From assembly GCF_943192995.1 (NCBI RefSeq), contig NZ_CALPCP010000002.1:62001-126000 (forward strand): a stretch of DNA of 64,000 nt, in the 5' to 3' direction. The translations under genes were made by a program, and so were the position numbers. The stretch comes from Flintibacter muris (GTDB lineage Bacteria > Bacillota > Clostridia > Oscillospirales > Oscillospiraceae). The notes under the pieces were generated by a model. The model made no database searches. It was given only the letters and a program-made list of their open reading frames with translations, and had not been told where the DNA came from. Positions 41,550 through 49,564 of this stretch are shown piece by piece. The number at the start of each line of letters is the position of its first letter. Position 1 is the first letter of the stretch.

Positions 41550-42298
41550 GCAGCTATGGCTTTCTGGCCGGCTGCTACGACCGCCTGACCTACGACGTGG
41601 ACTACTCCGCCTGGGCCGATTACATTGAAAAACATTTTTCCCGCACGCCCCTTCCCGGAAGGACCGTTCTGGACCTGGCCTGCGGCACCGGCTCCCTCAC
41701 CCGGGAGTTGGCCCTGCGGGGGTATGAGATGATCGGCGCGGACCAGTCCCCGGAGATGCTGGCCGAGGCGGCGGAGAAAAACCGGGGTATCGCCCCCGTT
41801 GAGCCCATTTTCCTGTGCCAGAGTATGGAAAAGCTGGACCTCTACGGCACCATTGACGCCTGCGTCTGCTGTCTGGACAGCGTAAACTATGTCACCGACC
41901 CTAAAAAGCTCCAAAGGGCCTTTGAACGGGTCCACCTGTTCCTCATGCCGGGGGGACTGTTCCTCTTTGACGTCAACTCTCCGGAAAAGCTGGAGGGGCT
42001 GGACGGCCAGGTATTTCTGGACGAGACGGAGGACACCTACTGCGTGTGGCGGGCAGAATTTTCCAGGCGCAGCCGGGTGTGCTCCTATTTTATGGATATC
42101 TTCCGGCTGGACAGGGCCGCCGGACAGTGGGACAGGGGGGAGGAGCTCCACCGGGAGCGGGCCTATACCCCGGCGGAGCTGACCGGCCTGCTGGAGAGAG
42201 CCGGTTTTCAGGAGGTAAAGACTTTTGGCGAGCTGAAAATGCGCCCGCCCAGAGCGGGGGAACAGCGTATCTTTTTTACCGCAAGAAAGGGAACTTAA
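41546..42298 (+). CDS. Class I SAM-dependent methyltransferase
   Basis: A 250-residue enzyme with the SAM motif LDLACGTGSLTRELALRG near residue 40, an acidic loop (GADQSPEML), and a C-terminal beta-rich region. The substrate cannot be read from the sequence. Neighbours (TrpR-like regulator, Hsp33) give no firm hint. It is translationally coupled to the upstream gene. Confidence 0.85.
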   Translation: MSSYGFLAGCYDRLTYDVDYSAWADYIEKHFSRTPLPGRTVLDLACGTGSLTRELALRGYEMIGADQSPEMLAEAAEKNRGIAPVEPIFLCQSMEKLDLYGTIDACVCCLDSVNYVTDPKKLQRAFERVHLFLMPGGLFLFDVNSPEKLEGLDGQVFLDETEDTYCVWRAEFSRRSRVCSYFMDIFRLDRAAGQWDRGEELHRERAYTPAELTGLLERAGFQEVKTFGELKMRPPRAGEQRIFFTARKGT

Positions 42299-42301
42299 TC
42301 T

Positions 42302-43180
42302 ATGACCAACGAAATCGTAAGAGCGATTACAGGCGACGGCCTGGTAAAGGCCGCCTCCATTACCGGCCGGGACATTGTGGAGCGGGCACGGAATATCCAC
42401 AAACTTTTGCCTATGGGCACCGCCGCTCTGGGCCGCACCCTGATGGGGGCCTCCCTGATGGGGGACATGCTCAAGGAGGAAAAGGGGGCCCTCACCCTCC
42501 AGATCAAGGGGGGCGGGCCGCTGGGCACCATTCTGGCGGTGTCCGACTGGGAGGGCAATGTGCGCGGCTATGTCCAAAATCCCCAGGTGGAGCTGATAGA
42601 GCAGCGCCCCGGCAAGCTGGATGTGGGGGCCGCCGTGGGCCAGAACGGTACCCTCACCGTGATCAAGGACATTGGACTGAAGGAACCCTATGTGGGGTCT
42701 ATCGGTCTGTTTTCCGGAGAAATTGCCGACGACCTGGCCATGTATTTTGTGGAGAGCGAGCAGATTCCCACCGCCTGTGCCCTGGGGGTTCTGGTGGGAC
42801 TGGACCAGTCCGTCACCGCCGCTGGAGGCTACCTCATCCAGCTGCTCCCCGGGGCCAGCGAAGACATGATTGAGAAAATTGAGGCCGGAGTTCGGGCCAT
42901 GGGCTCGGTCAGCTCCGCTCTGGCCGGCGGTCTGGACGGAGAGGGACTTCTGCGGACGGTTTTGAAGGACTTTGAGCTGGAGATTCTGGAAAAGCATCCG
43001 GTGGAGTACCGGTGCTACTGCTCCCGTGACCGGGTGAGCCGGGCCCTGATCAGTATGGGCAAAGAGGAGCTGGCCCAGCTCATCCAGGAGCAGGGCCGGG
43101 CGGAGCTGACCTGCCAGTTCTGCGACCAGGTGTATCAGTTCTCCAGAGAGGAGCTGGAGGAGCTTTTGGCAGAGATGTAA
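42302..43180 (+). CDS. hslO: Redox-regulated chaperone Hsp33
   Basis: A 292-residue holdase activated by oxidation. The N-terminal substrate-binding domain (about 1-230) has the family's GSVSSALAGG and KGGGPLGTILAVSD motifs. The C-terminal redox switch binds zinc through CYC (about residues 240-242) and CQFC (about 271-274). Under oxidative stress the four Cys form disulfides and the chaperone becomes active. In an anaerobe it would protect during air exposure. Confidence 0.93.
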   Translation: MTNEIVRAITGDGLVKAASITGRDIVERARNIHKLLPMGTAALGRTLMGASLMGDMLKEEKGALTLQIKGGGPLGTILAVSDWEGNVRGYVQNPQVELIEQRPGKLDVGAAVGQNGTLTVIKDIGLKEPYVGSIGLFSGEIADDLAMYFVESEQIPTACALGVLVGLDQSVTAAGGYLIQLLPGASEDMIEKIEAGVRAMGSVSSALAGGLDGEGLLRTVLKDFELEILEKHPVEYRCYCSRDRVSRALISMGKEELAQLIQEQGRAELTCQFCDQVYQFSREELEELLAEM

Positions 43181-43185
43181 ACAAA

Positions 43186-43216
43186 TCCGGACGGCTTGTA
43201 CGCCGTCCGGACTTTT
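43186..43216. terminator. Bidirectional terminator between hslO and pfkA
   Basis: TCCGGACGGC and its complement flank a 6-base loop; CTTTT follows on the plus strand. The convergent genes hslO and pfkA both end here. Confidence 0.88.
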
Positions 43217-43219
43217 GCT

Positions 43220-44230
43220 TTATCTAAACTTGCTGCCCCCGTTGGTCAGGGCCTCCAGCAGCTGATAGCGCTCCATGGGGAACTCCCGCTTCATTTGCAG
43301 GGCCTCCTCCATCTCAATGCGCTTGACACAGCCGCGCTGGATGGAAATGACGCAGTTCTCGTCCCCCTCAAGCATGGCCATAACCGCCTCGTAGCCCATA
43401 CGGCTGGCCGTCTCCCGGTCCTGCACGCTGGGACTGCCGCCCCGCTGGATGTGGCCCAGAACGGTGACCCGGGGATCAATGCCCAGCTCCTCGTGGATGC
43501 GGTCGCCAATCTCTACGGCGCTGCCGCAGCCCTCCGCTACCACCACCATGTAGTGGGTAGTGCCGGCCAGGCGGGCCCGGCGGATTTTTTCCACAATGTC
43601 CTGTTCAAAGTCCAGCTCCCGCTCGGGAATCAGCACGGCGGTAGCGCCTACGGAAATGCCAACGGCCAAAGCCAGATAGCCAGCGTGACGGCCCATAACC
43701 TCCACCACGGAGCAGCGCTCATGGGATTGCATGGTATCCCGCAGCTTGTCGATACACTCAATGGCGGTGTTGCAGGCGGAGTCAAAGCCGATGGTGTAGT
43801 AAGAACAGCCGATGTCGTTGTCGATCGTGGCGGGGATGCCCATCACTTGCAGGTTCATGCCCCGCTGAGGCGCCTGCCGGCTCAGCGCCAGCGCCCCCCG
43901 GAAGGTGCCGTCTCCGCCAATGGCCACAATGCCGTCCAGACCCAGCAGCCGGCAAGTGTTCAGAGCCTTGTCCCGTCCGGACTCATCCATAAACTCCACG
44001 CTGCGGGCGGTGTACAGCAGCGTACCGCCCTTATTGATGATGTGGCTGACACTGCTGCCGTTCAGGGGTACAAAGTCGCTGTTGATCAGGCCGCTCCAGC
44101 CCCGGCGGATGCCAATGCACTCCACGCCCTGGCCTACCGCCGTACGGACCACCGCCCGAATTGCCGCGTTCATACCCGGCGCGTCGCCGCCGCTGGTCAG
44201 CACGCCGATCCGTTTGATTTTGTCACTCAT
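43220..44230 (-). CDS. pfkA: 6-phosphofructokinase
   Basis: A 336-residue PfkA-type kinase. GGDAPGMNAAIRAVV at the N-terminus, AIGGDGTFRGAL near residue 100, and the catalytic IPATIDNDI near residue 125. The residue that is Lys in pyrophosphate-dependent enzymes is Ala here, which favours ATP as donor. It catalyses the committed step of glycolysis. AAGGAGG precedes the ATG at 44230. Confidence 0.92.
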   Translation of the reverse strand: MSDKIKRIGVLTSGGDAPGMNAAIRAVVRTAVGQGVECIGIRRGWSGLINSDFVPLNGSSVSHIINKGGTLLYTARSVEFMDESGRDKALNTCRLLGLDGIVAIGGDGTFRGALALSRQAPQRGMNLQVMGIPATIDNDIGCSYYTIGFDSACNTAIECIDKLRDTMQSHERCSVVEVMGRHAGYLALAVGISVGATAVLIPERELDFEQDIVEKIRRARLAGTTHYMVVVAEGCGSAVEIGDRIHEELGIDPRVTVLGHIQRGGSPSVQDRETASRMGYEAVMAMLEGDENCVISIQRGCVKRIEMEEALQMKREFPMERYQLLEALTNGGSKFR

Positions 44231-44305
44231 ATTGCAGGCCTCCTTGATATGGTAGGGTTTTCCGCTTTTAAAGAGCGCTGATTTATCAATTTATCTCATT
44301 ATGTT

Positions 44306-44334
44306 ATTATGTCATTGATTTCTTGGAATGTCAA
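44306..44334 (-). promoter_or_regulatory. Promoter of pfkA
   Basis: TTGACA (minus strand, 44329-44334) and CATAAT (44306-44311), 17 bases apart, about 75 bases before the start codon. Confidence 0.78.
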
Positions 44335-44425
44335 GAATCACAAACGGGACAGGTATGGTAAACCCCGCCAATTTTTTGAGGTAAAGTGGCCCCAAAATTT
44401 ATCGGCAAAAAATCTCATTTTCCTG

Positions 44426-44454
44426 TTGACAATTTGGTTTTCCTTTAGTATAAT
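44426..44454 (+). promoter_or_regulatory. Promoter of the tRNA cluster
   Basis: A perfect TTGACA and TATAAT at 17 bases (44426-44431, 44449-44454). It stands 33 bases before the first tRNA gene. Confidence 0.93.
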
Positions 44455-44486
44455 AAGCAAGCCGTCACAAGTGGGGCGGCGCACCG

Positions 44487-44562
44487 GGGAGCATAGCTCA
44501 GCTGGTAGAGCACATGCCTTACAAGCATGGGGTCACAGGTTCGAGCCCTGTTGTTCCCACCA
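44487..44562 (+). tRNA. tRNA-Val (anticodon TAC)
   Basis: A 76-base cloverleaf beginning GGGAGCATAGCTCAG, anticodon loop CTTACAA (anticodon TAC), TTCGAGC T-loop, and CCA encoded at the 3' end. Confidence 0.97.
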
Positions 44563-44590
44563 TTTTGACTCACATCCCCCGAAACTACCT

Positions 44591-44667
<77 letters not shown>

Positions 44668-44672
44668 TTTTT

Positions 44673-44748
<76 letters not shown>

Positions 44749-44782
44749 TCCTCCGCAGGCAATTTCTGCGGAGGAATCAAAC

Positions 44783-44858
44783 GCGAGTGTAGCTCATCTG
44801 GTAGAGCGCCACCTTGCCAAGGTGGAGGTAGCGAGTTCGAGCCTCGTCACTCGCTCCA
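44783..44858 (+). tRNA. tRNA-Gly (anticodon GCC)
   Basis: A 76-base cloverleaf beginning GCGAGTGTAGCTCAT, anticodon loop CTTGCCAAG (anticodon GCC), TTCGAGC T-loop and encoded CCA. Confidence 0.97.
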
Positions 44859-44889
44859 AACGGGGCAATCAAGCGTTGCCCCGTTTTTT
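44859..44889 (+). terminator. Terminator after tRNA-Gly
   Basis: AACGGGGCAA and TTGCCCCGTT with a 7-base loop, then a T-run. The tRNA-Cys gene downstream must then have its own promoter or depend on read-through. Confidence 0.9.
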
Positions 44890-44931
44890 CCTAAGCATAT
44901 TCTTTTCAATCACCGCATATCCTGTAAGGAC

Positions 44932-45006
44932 GGTGCCATAGCCAAGTGGTAAGGCAGAGCTCTGCAAAAGCTCCACTCCCCAGTTCGAATCTGGGTGGCA
45001 CCTCCA
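44932..45006 (+). tRNA. tRNA-Cys (anticodon GCA)
   Basis: A 75-base cloverleaf beginning GGTGCCATAGCCAAG, anticodon loop CTGCAAA (anticodon GCA), TTCGAAT T-loop and encoded CCA. It follows the terminator of the cluster; a separate promoter could not be found with confidence. Confidence 0.96.
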
Positions 45007-45011
45007 GCCTG

Positions 45012-45074
45012 AACGACCCTACCCAATCCGAACAGACTGCTGTCAGTCGTCGGATTAAGGTAGAGTCGTTTTTT
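45012..45074 (+). terminator. Terminator after tRNA-Cys
   Basis: An extended stem (AACGAC with GTCGTT and, inside, AATCCG / CGGATT and AGACTG / CAGTC) followed by a T-run at 45069-45074. Confidence 0.88.
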
Positions 45075-45177
45075 GCCCTAAAGCTTTGACATGTCAAGGC
45101 TTTGGGGTTTTTCTATTTACCTACAAGCAGTTCAAATTTGAGTACCAAACGCGCCAATAAATGGTTCTCCCCTTTGT

Positions 45178-45218
45178 GTGATTTTATCACGGTACTCATA
45201 GCTCCATCTTGATATAAT
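45178..45218 (+). promoter_or_regulatory. Crp/Fnr-type operator and promoter of the redox operon
   Basis: The perfect inverted repeat GTGATTTTATCAC (45178-45190) stands ahead of TATAAT (45213-45218). Its centre is 41 bases before the expected start (near 45225), exactly the place of a class II Crp/Fnr activator site, and no good -35 box is present. The Crp/Fnr regulator at 47764-48423 is the obvious candidate to bind. Confidence 0.7.
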
Positions 45219-45245
45219 TCTTTCATTAAATTCGGGAGGTACGGT

Positions 45246-45452
45246 ATGACAACAAGAAAAAAACGCAGGGCTGTTGTGGATAAGAACACCTGTGTTGCCT
45301 GCGGCTGCTGTGTAAAGGTATGCCCTCTGTCTGCCATCCAGATTTGGCACGGAATCCGGGCGGCAGTCAATGCGGAACGGTGCGTGGGCTGCGGAAAATG
45401 CGCGAAGGAGTGTCCGGCCTCTGTCATTGAGATTCAGGAGGTACAGGCATGA
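45246..45452 (+). CDS. Two-[4Fe-4S] ferredoxin-type protein
   Basis: A 68-residue protein with two CxxCxxCxxxCP-like clusters: CVACGCCVKVCP and CVGCGKCAKECP. Between the two cluster motifs lies a Gln/Trp/Arg segment. It is the electron carrier of the operon and overlaps the following gene (ATGA). GGGAGG precedes the ATG. Confidence 0.9.
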   Translation: MTTRKKRRAVVDKNTCVACGCCVKVCPLSAIQIWHGIRAAVNAERCVGCGKCAKECPASVIEIQEVQA

Positions 45453-46033
45453 AAAAGCGTTGGTATGATTACCTATGGATTGTTGAGCTGACCTATCTGG
45501 TGTTGGGTTTCTTCAACATTCTGTTCGCCTGGCTGGGACTGGTGTTCTTCTTCATCCCCTTGATTATTTCTGTTGTACGCGGCACAAAGGGCTACTGCAA
45601 CCGTTACTGCGGCCGGGGACAGATCTTCGGCCTGTTGGGCGGACGTTTCGGCCTGTCTCGAAAAAAGGACATCCCCGGATGGATGAAAAGCAAATGGTTT
45701 CGCTATGGCTTTTTGGCCTTCTTCTTTGTCATGTTTTTCCAGATGCTGTGGAATACTTATCTGGTCTTTGCCGGCGTCCAGGACCTGCGGCAGGCGGTGA
45801 CCCTGCTCTGGACCTTCAAGCTGCCCTGGCACTGGGCCTACCACGGAACGCTCTTTCATCCCGGCGTGGCCCAGTTCGCGTTTGGGTTTTACAGCGTGAT
45901 GCTGACCTCTACAGTCCTTGGACTGTTCACAATGGTTTTGTTTAAGCCCCGCAGCTGGTGTGTCTACTGCCCCATGGGCACCATGACGCAGCTGATCTGT
46001 AAAGCGAAAAGCGGAAAGGATGGAGCAAAATGA
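45449..46033 (+). CDS. NapH/CcoG-like Cys-rich membrane protein
   Basis: A 194-residue membrane protein with four hydrophobic helices. Cys pairs lie at YCNRYCGRG near residue 48 and WCVYCPMGTMTQL near residue 172, the arrangement seen in NapH-type quinol-oxidising and CcoG-type proteins, without their extra ferredoxin domains. It may pass electrons between the membrane and the ferredoxin encoded before it. It overlaps both neighbours by four bases (ATGA). Confidence 0.78.
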   Translation: MKKRWYDYLWIVELTYLVLGFFNILFAWLGLVFFFIPLIISVVRGTKGYCNRYCGRGQIFGLLGGRFGLSRKKDIPGWMKSKWFRYGFLAFFFVMFFQMLWNTYLVFAGVQDLRQAVTLLWTFKLPWHWAYHGTLFHPGVAQFAFGFYSVMLTSTVLGLFTMVLFKPRSWCVYCPMGTMTQLICKAKSGKDGAK

Positions 46034-47721
46034 AGGTTGTTATCGTAGGCGGTGTGGCCGGAGGCGCTACAGCGGCAGCCCGCATCCGCAGGCTGGATGA
46101 ACAGGCCGAAATTGTGGTGTTTGAGCGGTCGGGGTATATTTCCTACGCCAACTGCGGCCTGCCCTACTATATTGGGGACGTGATTGCCGACCCCTCCGCG
46201 CTGACCTTGCAGACGCCTGAGAGCTTCTTTTCCCGTTTCCGGGTGAATATGAAGGTGCGCCACGAGGTCACAGCCATTCACCCGGACAAAAAGACCGTCT
46301 TCGTGAAAAATTTGGAGACGGGGGAGGTATTTGAGGAGAGCTACGACAAACTGCTCCTCTCTCCCGGGGCCAAGCCCACCCAGCCCAGGCTCCCGGGGGT
46401 GGGACTGGACCGGGTGTTCACCCTGCGGACGGTGGAGGATACCTTCCGCATCAAGGAATACATCCGCGCACACCACCCCAAATCGGCGGTGTTGGCCGGC
46501 GGCGGTTTCATCGGTCTGGAGCTGGCGGAAAACCTGCGGGAACTGGGTATGGAAGTCACCATTGTCCAGCGTCCCAAACAGCTGATGAACCCCTTTGACC
46601 CGGATATGGCCGCGTTTATCCACAGTGAAATGCGCAGACACGGCGTCAAGCTGGTTCTGGGCCGCACGGTGGAGGGTTTCGTGGAGAACGGCAGCGGAGT
46701 GGATGTGCTGTTGAAGGACGAAGCTCCCCTCCATGCCGATATGGTAGTGCTGGCCATCGGCGTTACCCCAGATACCGCTCTGGCCAAGGAGGTGGGCCTG
46801 GAGCTGGGGATCAAGGGGAGCATTGTGGTAAACGACCGGATGGAGACTTCCATTCCGGATATCTACGCAGTGGGGGACGCGGTCCAGGTGAAGCACTTTG
46901 TCACCGGGCAGGACGCGCTAATCTCCCTGGCGGGGCCGGCCAACCGGCAGGGGCGCATCGCCGCCGGCAACATCTGCGGCAGGGACAGCCGCTATCCCGG
47001 CTCTCAGGGCAGCAGCGTCATAAAAGTATTCAACATGACCGCCGCTGTCACCGGTATCAACGAAACCAACGCCAAAAAGGCGGGGCTGGATGTGGATAAG
47101 GTCATTCTCTCCCCCATGAGCCACGCTGGCTACTACCCCGGCGGCAAGCTGATGACCATGAAAGTGGTCTTTGAGAAAGAGACCTATCGTCTCCTGGGAG
47201 CCCAGATCGTGGGCTATGAGGGTGTGGATAAGCGCATTGATGTGCTGGCCACCGCGATCCACGCCGGGCTGAACGCCGCTGAACTGAAGGACCTGGATCT
47301 GGCCTACGCGCCGCCCTATTCCTCCGCCAAGGACCCGGTGAATATGGCCGGCTTCATGGCTGACAACATCGAACAGGGGATTCTCAAGCAGTGGTTTTTG
47401 GAGGACCTGGACCGTCTGCCCCGGGACGGAAGCGTTACCCTGCTGGACGTCAGGACGGTGGGAGAGTACTCCGCCGGACATATCGACGGTTTCCTCCACA
47501 TTCCTGTAGACGAATTGCGGGAGCGGCTGGATGAGGTGGAGCGAGGCAAGCCGGTCTATATGATCTGCCAGAGCGGCCTGCGCAGCTATATCGCCTGCCG
47601 GATTTTGAGCGGGTATGGTTATGAGGCGTATAACTTCGCCGGGGGCTTCCGTTTCTATGACACGGTAACCCGTGACCGCTGTATGGCTGAATCCGCCTCC
47701 GCCTGCGGAATGGACCGATAA
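46030..47721 (+). CDS. CoA-disulfide reductase-type flavoenzyme fused to rhodanese
   Basis: A 563-residue protein. N-terminal pyridine nucleotide-disulfide reductase domains have VVIVGGVAGGATAAARI (FAD), the redox-active single Cys in YANCGLPYYIG near residue 43, AGGGFIGLELAENL (NAD(P)H) and the FAD-binding YAVGDAV. A C-terminal rhodanese domain (about 465-555) has the active-site loop CQSGLRSYI. CDR-rhodanese fusions reduce CoA-disulfides or persulfides and polysulfides. In this operon it would take electrons from NAD(P)H. It is regulated, by position, through the Crp/Fnr protein. Confidence 0.9.
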   Translation: MKVVIVGGVAGGATAAARIRRLDEQAEIVVFERSGYISYANCGLPYYIGDVIADPSALTLQTPESFFSRFRVNMKVRHEVTAIHPDKKTVFVKNLETGEVFEESYDKLLLSPGAKPTQPRLPGVGLDRVFTLRTVEDTFRIKEYIRAHHPKSAVLAGGGFIGLELAENLRELGMEVTIVQRPKQLMNPFDPDMAAFIHSEMRRHGVKLVLGRTVEGFVENGSGVDVLLKDEAPLHADMVVLAIGVTPDTALAKEVGLELGIKGSIVVNDRMETSIPDIYAVGDAVQVKHFVTGQDALISLAGPANRQGRIAAGNICGRDSRYPGSQGSSVIKVFNMTAAVTGINETNAKKAGLDVDKVILSPMSHAGYYPGGKLMTMKVVFEKETYRLLGAQIVGYEGVDKRIDVLATAIHAGLNAAELKDLDLAYAPPYSSAKDPVNMAGFMADNIEQGILKQWFLEDLDRLPRDGSVTLLDVRTVGEYSAGHIDGFLHIPVDELRERLDEVERGKPVYMICQSGLRSYIACRILSGYGYEAYNFAGGFRFYDTVTRDRCMAESASACGMDR

Positions 47722-47725
47722 GCGA

Positions 47726-47765
47726 AGCGCCGTCAGTTCAAGCAGAGCTGACGGCGCTGATTTTT
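47726..47765. terminator. Bidirectional terminator between reductase and Crp/Fnr genes
   Basis: AGCGCCGTCAG and CTGACGGCGCT flank an 11-base loop, with GATTTTT on the plus side. The minus-strand Crp/Fnr gene ends in the same hairpin. Confidence 0.85.
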
Positions 47766-48423
47766 ATGCTTGGCTGAGGGTCTCCAGCTTCGCCCGGTCC
47801 GCAAGTTCTACCGTGCCCCGGGACAGCCTGACCATCCCCTCATTCTGAAGGTAGCGGAGCATCCGGGTGATTACCTCCCGGTGTGTCCCCAAGTGGTTGG
47901 CAATGGTCTCATGGGTGATGTGCAGGCGGTCTGCGCCCTCGATGGATGCTTCCTCCAGCAGAAACGCAGCCACCCGTTTGTCCATGCTGTTCCACATGAC
48001 CTGCTCCATCAGCCACATGACCTCGGAAAACCGGGAGGCCATGATTTCATTGGTGTAGTTCGCCACACAGGCGGACTGCTCCATGATCTGCTGATAGATA
48101 TCCGAAGGAATGACCCACAGCTGGGTATCTTTTTCCGCCGAAATGGCCACATCAAACTGGATGGAACGCATGATACAGGAGGCGGAAAACAGGCAAATAT
48201 CCCGGTCAAACAGCCGGTAGAGAGTGACCTCCCGCCCCTCCCTGGAGAGGATGAAGGCCCGAAGCTGGCCAGATTTGATCAGCAGCAGGCCGGTACAGTC
48301 GGTGCTGCCGCTGTGGAGTATGGTTCCTTTTTTCACGCTCCGGCTGACCAGGCCGTCAGAAATTGCCTGCTGCTGTTGGGGCGTCATGCTGTCCCATACA
48401 GGAAAATACTCTGAAAACTCCAT
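47764..48423 (-). CDS. Crp/Fnr-family transcription regulator
   Basis: A 219-residue protein. The cyclic nucleotide-binding-like fold spans about 1-130 (GLLLIKSGQLRAFILSREG), followed by a dimer helix and a C-terminal winged HTH (about 160-215; ITHETIANHLGTHREVITRM). There is no N-terminal Cys cluster of the FNR kind, so an iron-sulfur oxygen sensor is unlikely; a small ligand, perhaps a sulfur compound or redox cue, is a guess. It converges with the redox operon. Its own promoter is shared with the pseudogene's. Confidence 0.88.
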   Translation of the reverse strand: MEFSEYFPVWDSMTPQQQQAISDGLVSRSVKKGTILHSGSTDCTGLLLIKSGQLRAFILSREGREVTLYRLFDRDICLFSASCIMRSIQFDVAISAEKDTQLWVIPSDIYQQIMEQSACVANYTNEIMASRFSEVMWLMEQVMWNSMDKRVAAFLLEEASIEGADRLHITHETIANHLGTHREVITRMLRYLQNEGMVRLSRGTVELADRAKLETLSQA

Positions 48424-48453
48424 TGTGTGCGCTCCTTACCCAAAACTGTACTC

Positions 48454-48505
48454 AGTATAAAACGATTAAGGGCATATGTCAATTTCGTGCTTGACATGTG
48501 CCCTT
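48454..48505. promoter_or_regulatory. Divergent promoters in a shared palindrome
   Basis: AAGGGCATATGTCAA (48468-48482) faces TTGACATGTGCCCTT (48491-48505), a 15-base inverted repeat with one mismatch and an 8-base spacer. Each arm contains one TTGACA -35 box. The minus-strand promoter (TTGACA, 17 bases, TATACT at 48454-48459) drives the Crp/Fnr gene; the plus-strand one has a weaker -10 (TACGAT at about 48514). The palindrome is a strong operator candidate controlling both. Confidence 0.78.
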
Positions 48506-48549
48506 GATCTCTCTACGATTTATAGTATATCGATCGGGAGGAGTTTCTA

Positions 48550-49012
48550 TGACAAGGCTTGTAAGAGGGGTTATCCCGGAAAGCGTGTGGGGAACGGATG
48601 CAGGTGGCCCGGACGACGGTGCAGGAAATTTACGGCAGCGATCGAAAAAGCTGGCAAAAGCGCTGGTGGAAGGGGTTTTGCTCCACATCATATGATGTAG
48701 AGGATGGTAGGGTTGTGTCATCTGAGGCGGCCGGCACCAACGGAAGCGGACACGGTGCTTTGGCCGGAGTACTTACCGCATTGAAAGCGGACGCTTTGAT
48801 TTGCGGCGGGATTGGCGGCGGTACTCAGGTGGACTTGGCGGCGTCAGGCATCCAACTATACGGCGGCGTATCCGGCGAGGCGGACTGCGCGGTACAGGCT
48901 CTGCTCAAAGGGAAGCTGAACTTTTCATTCTGATGCGTGCTGCGATCATCACCATGGAGCGGAACACACCTACAGAGAGCATGGCTGCGGGACACATACC
49001 TGCGGCAATTGA
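48550..49012 (+). pseudogene. Decayed DUF134 / NifX-like (DinitroFeMo-Co) gene
   Basis: Pieces of one protein are spread over several frames. QVARTTVQEIYGSDRKS and KKLAKALVEGVLLHI are DUF134 HTH parts. YDVEDGRVVSSEAAGTNG, GALAGVLTALKADALICGGI and IQLYGGVSGEADCAVQAL are the DinitroFeMo-Co (NifX/NifB-C) domain. The typical tail CDHHHGAEHTYREHGCGTHT follows in another frame to a TGA at 49012. At least three frameshifts or deletions break it. DUF134-NifX fusions are usually linked with iron-sulfur or sulfur metabolism, in keeping with the operon nearby. Confidence 0.82.
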
Positions 49013-49187
49013 TGCCCTATGTGGTGAAACTTAAAACAGGTCCTTGTATTGCAAATGTTCTGTGACTGCATCTTTTTTGGCACCGCAATACAATCTGTGT
49101 TGATAAAAAATGCAAGCGAAAAACACCGCGTGAAATGCGGTGTTTTTCGTATTTTAAAGAAAACAAATAGTCTCTTTTTTTGTCTGG

Positions 49188-49564
49188 ATAGTGTCTACAC
49201 GAATTAAGCGGGGGAAGCAGCCCAAATAGCGATACAACGGACGTGTACCGCAGCGATAAAGGCATCTGAAGTCTTGACATAACGAGTGGCAATACCTCTC
49301 AGCGCTTCAGGATCAGGAAGCAGTTTTCTACCAAATGGCGCAGTCTATAGAGATATTTATCATAGTCACGCTGTTCTTTACGGTTCTTCTTCGGCGGGAT
49401 CACAGGTTCCCTCCCTGCTGAAACCGCATGGGCCAGAATATCATTTGTGTCATAGCCCCGGTCTGCCAGCAAACGTTCCGCAGAAATCCCCTCGATCAGG
49501 TGGACAGCTTCTTTACAATCCGCTCTGGTACCTTCACAACTGCTTTGCTTTGTGTAGACACTAT
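49188..49564 (-). mobile_element. 377-bp IS5-family remnant with intact inverted ends
   Basis: ATAGTGTCTACAC at 49188-49200 and GTGTAGACACTAT at 49552-49564 form perfect 13-bp inverted ends. Between them only the C-terminal third of an IS5-type transposase remains (minus strand: EGISAERLLADRGYDTNDIL, KKNRKEQRDYDKYL), with a one-base deletion causing a frameshift near the end. It is an internally deleted, MITE-like copy. Its right end touches the stop of the mpg gene. Confidence 0.85.

Noticed and set aside
44749-44782. A hairpin between tRNA-Phe and tRNA-Gly considered as a terminator
   Set aside because: CTCCGCAG / CTGCGGAG lacks a T-run, so it is more likely a processing spacer than a terminator.
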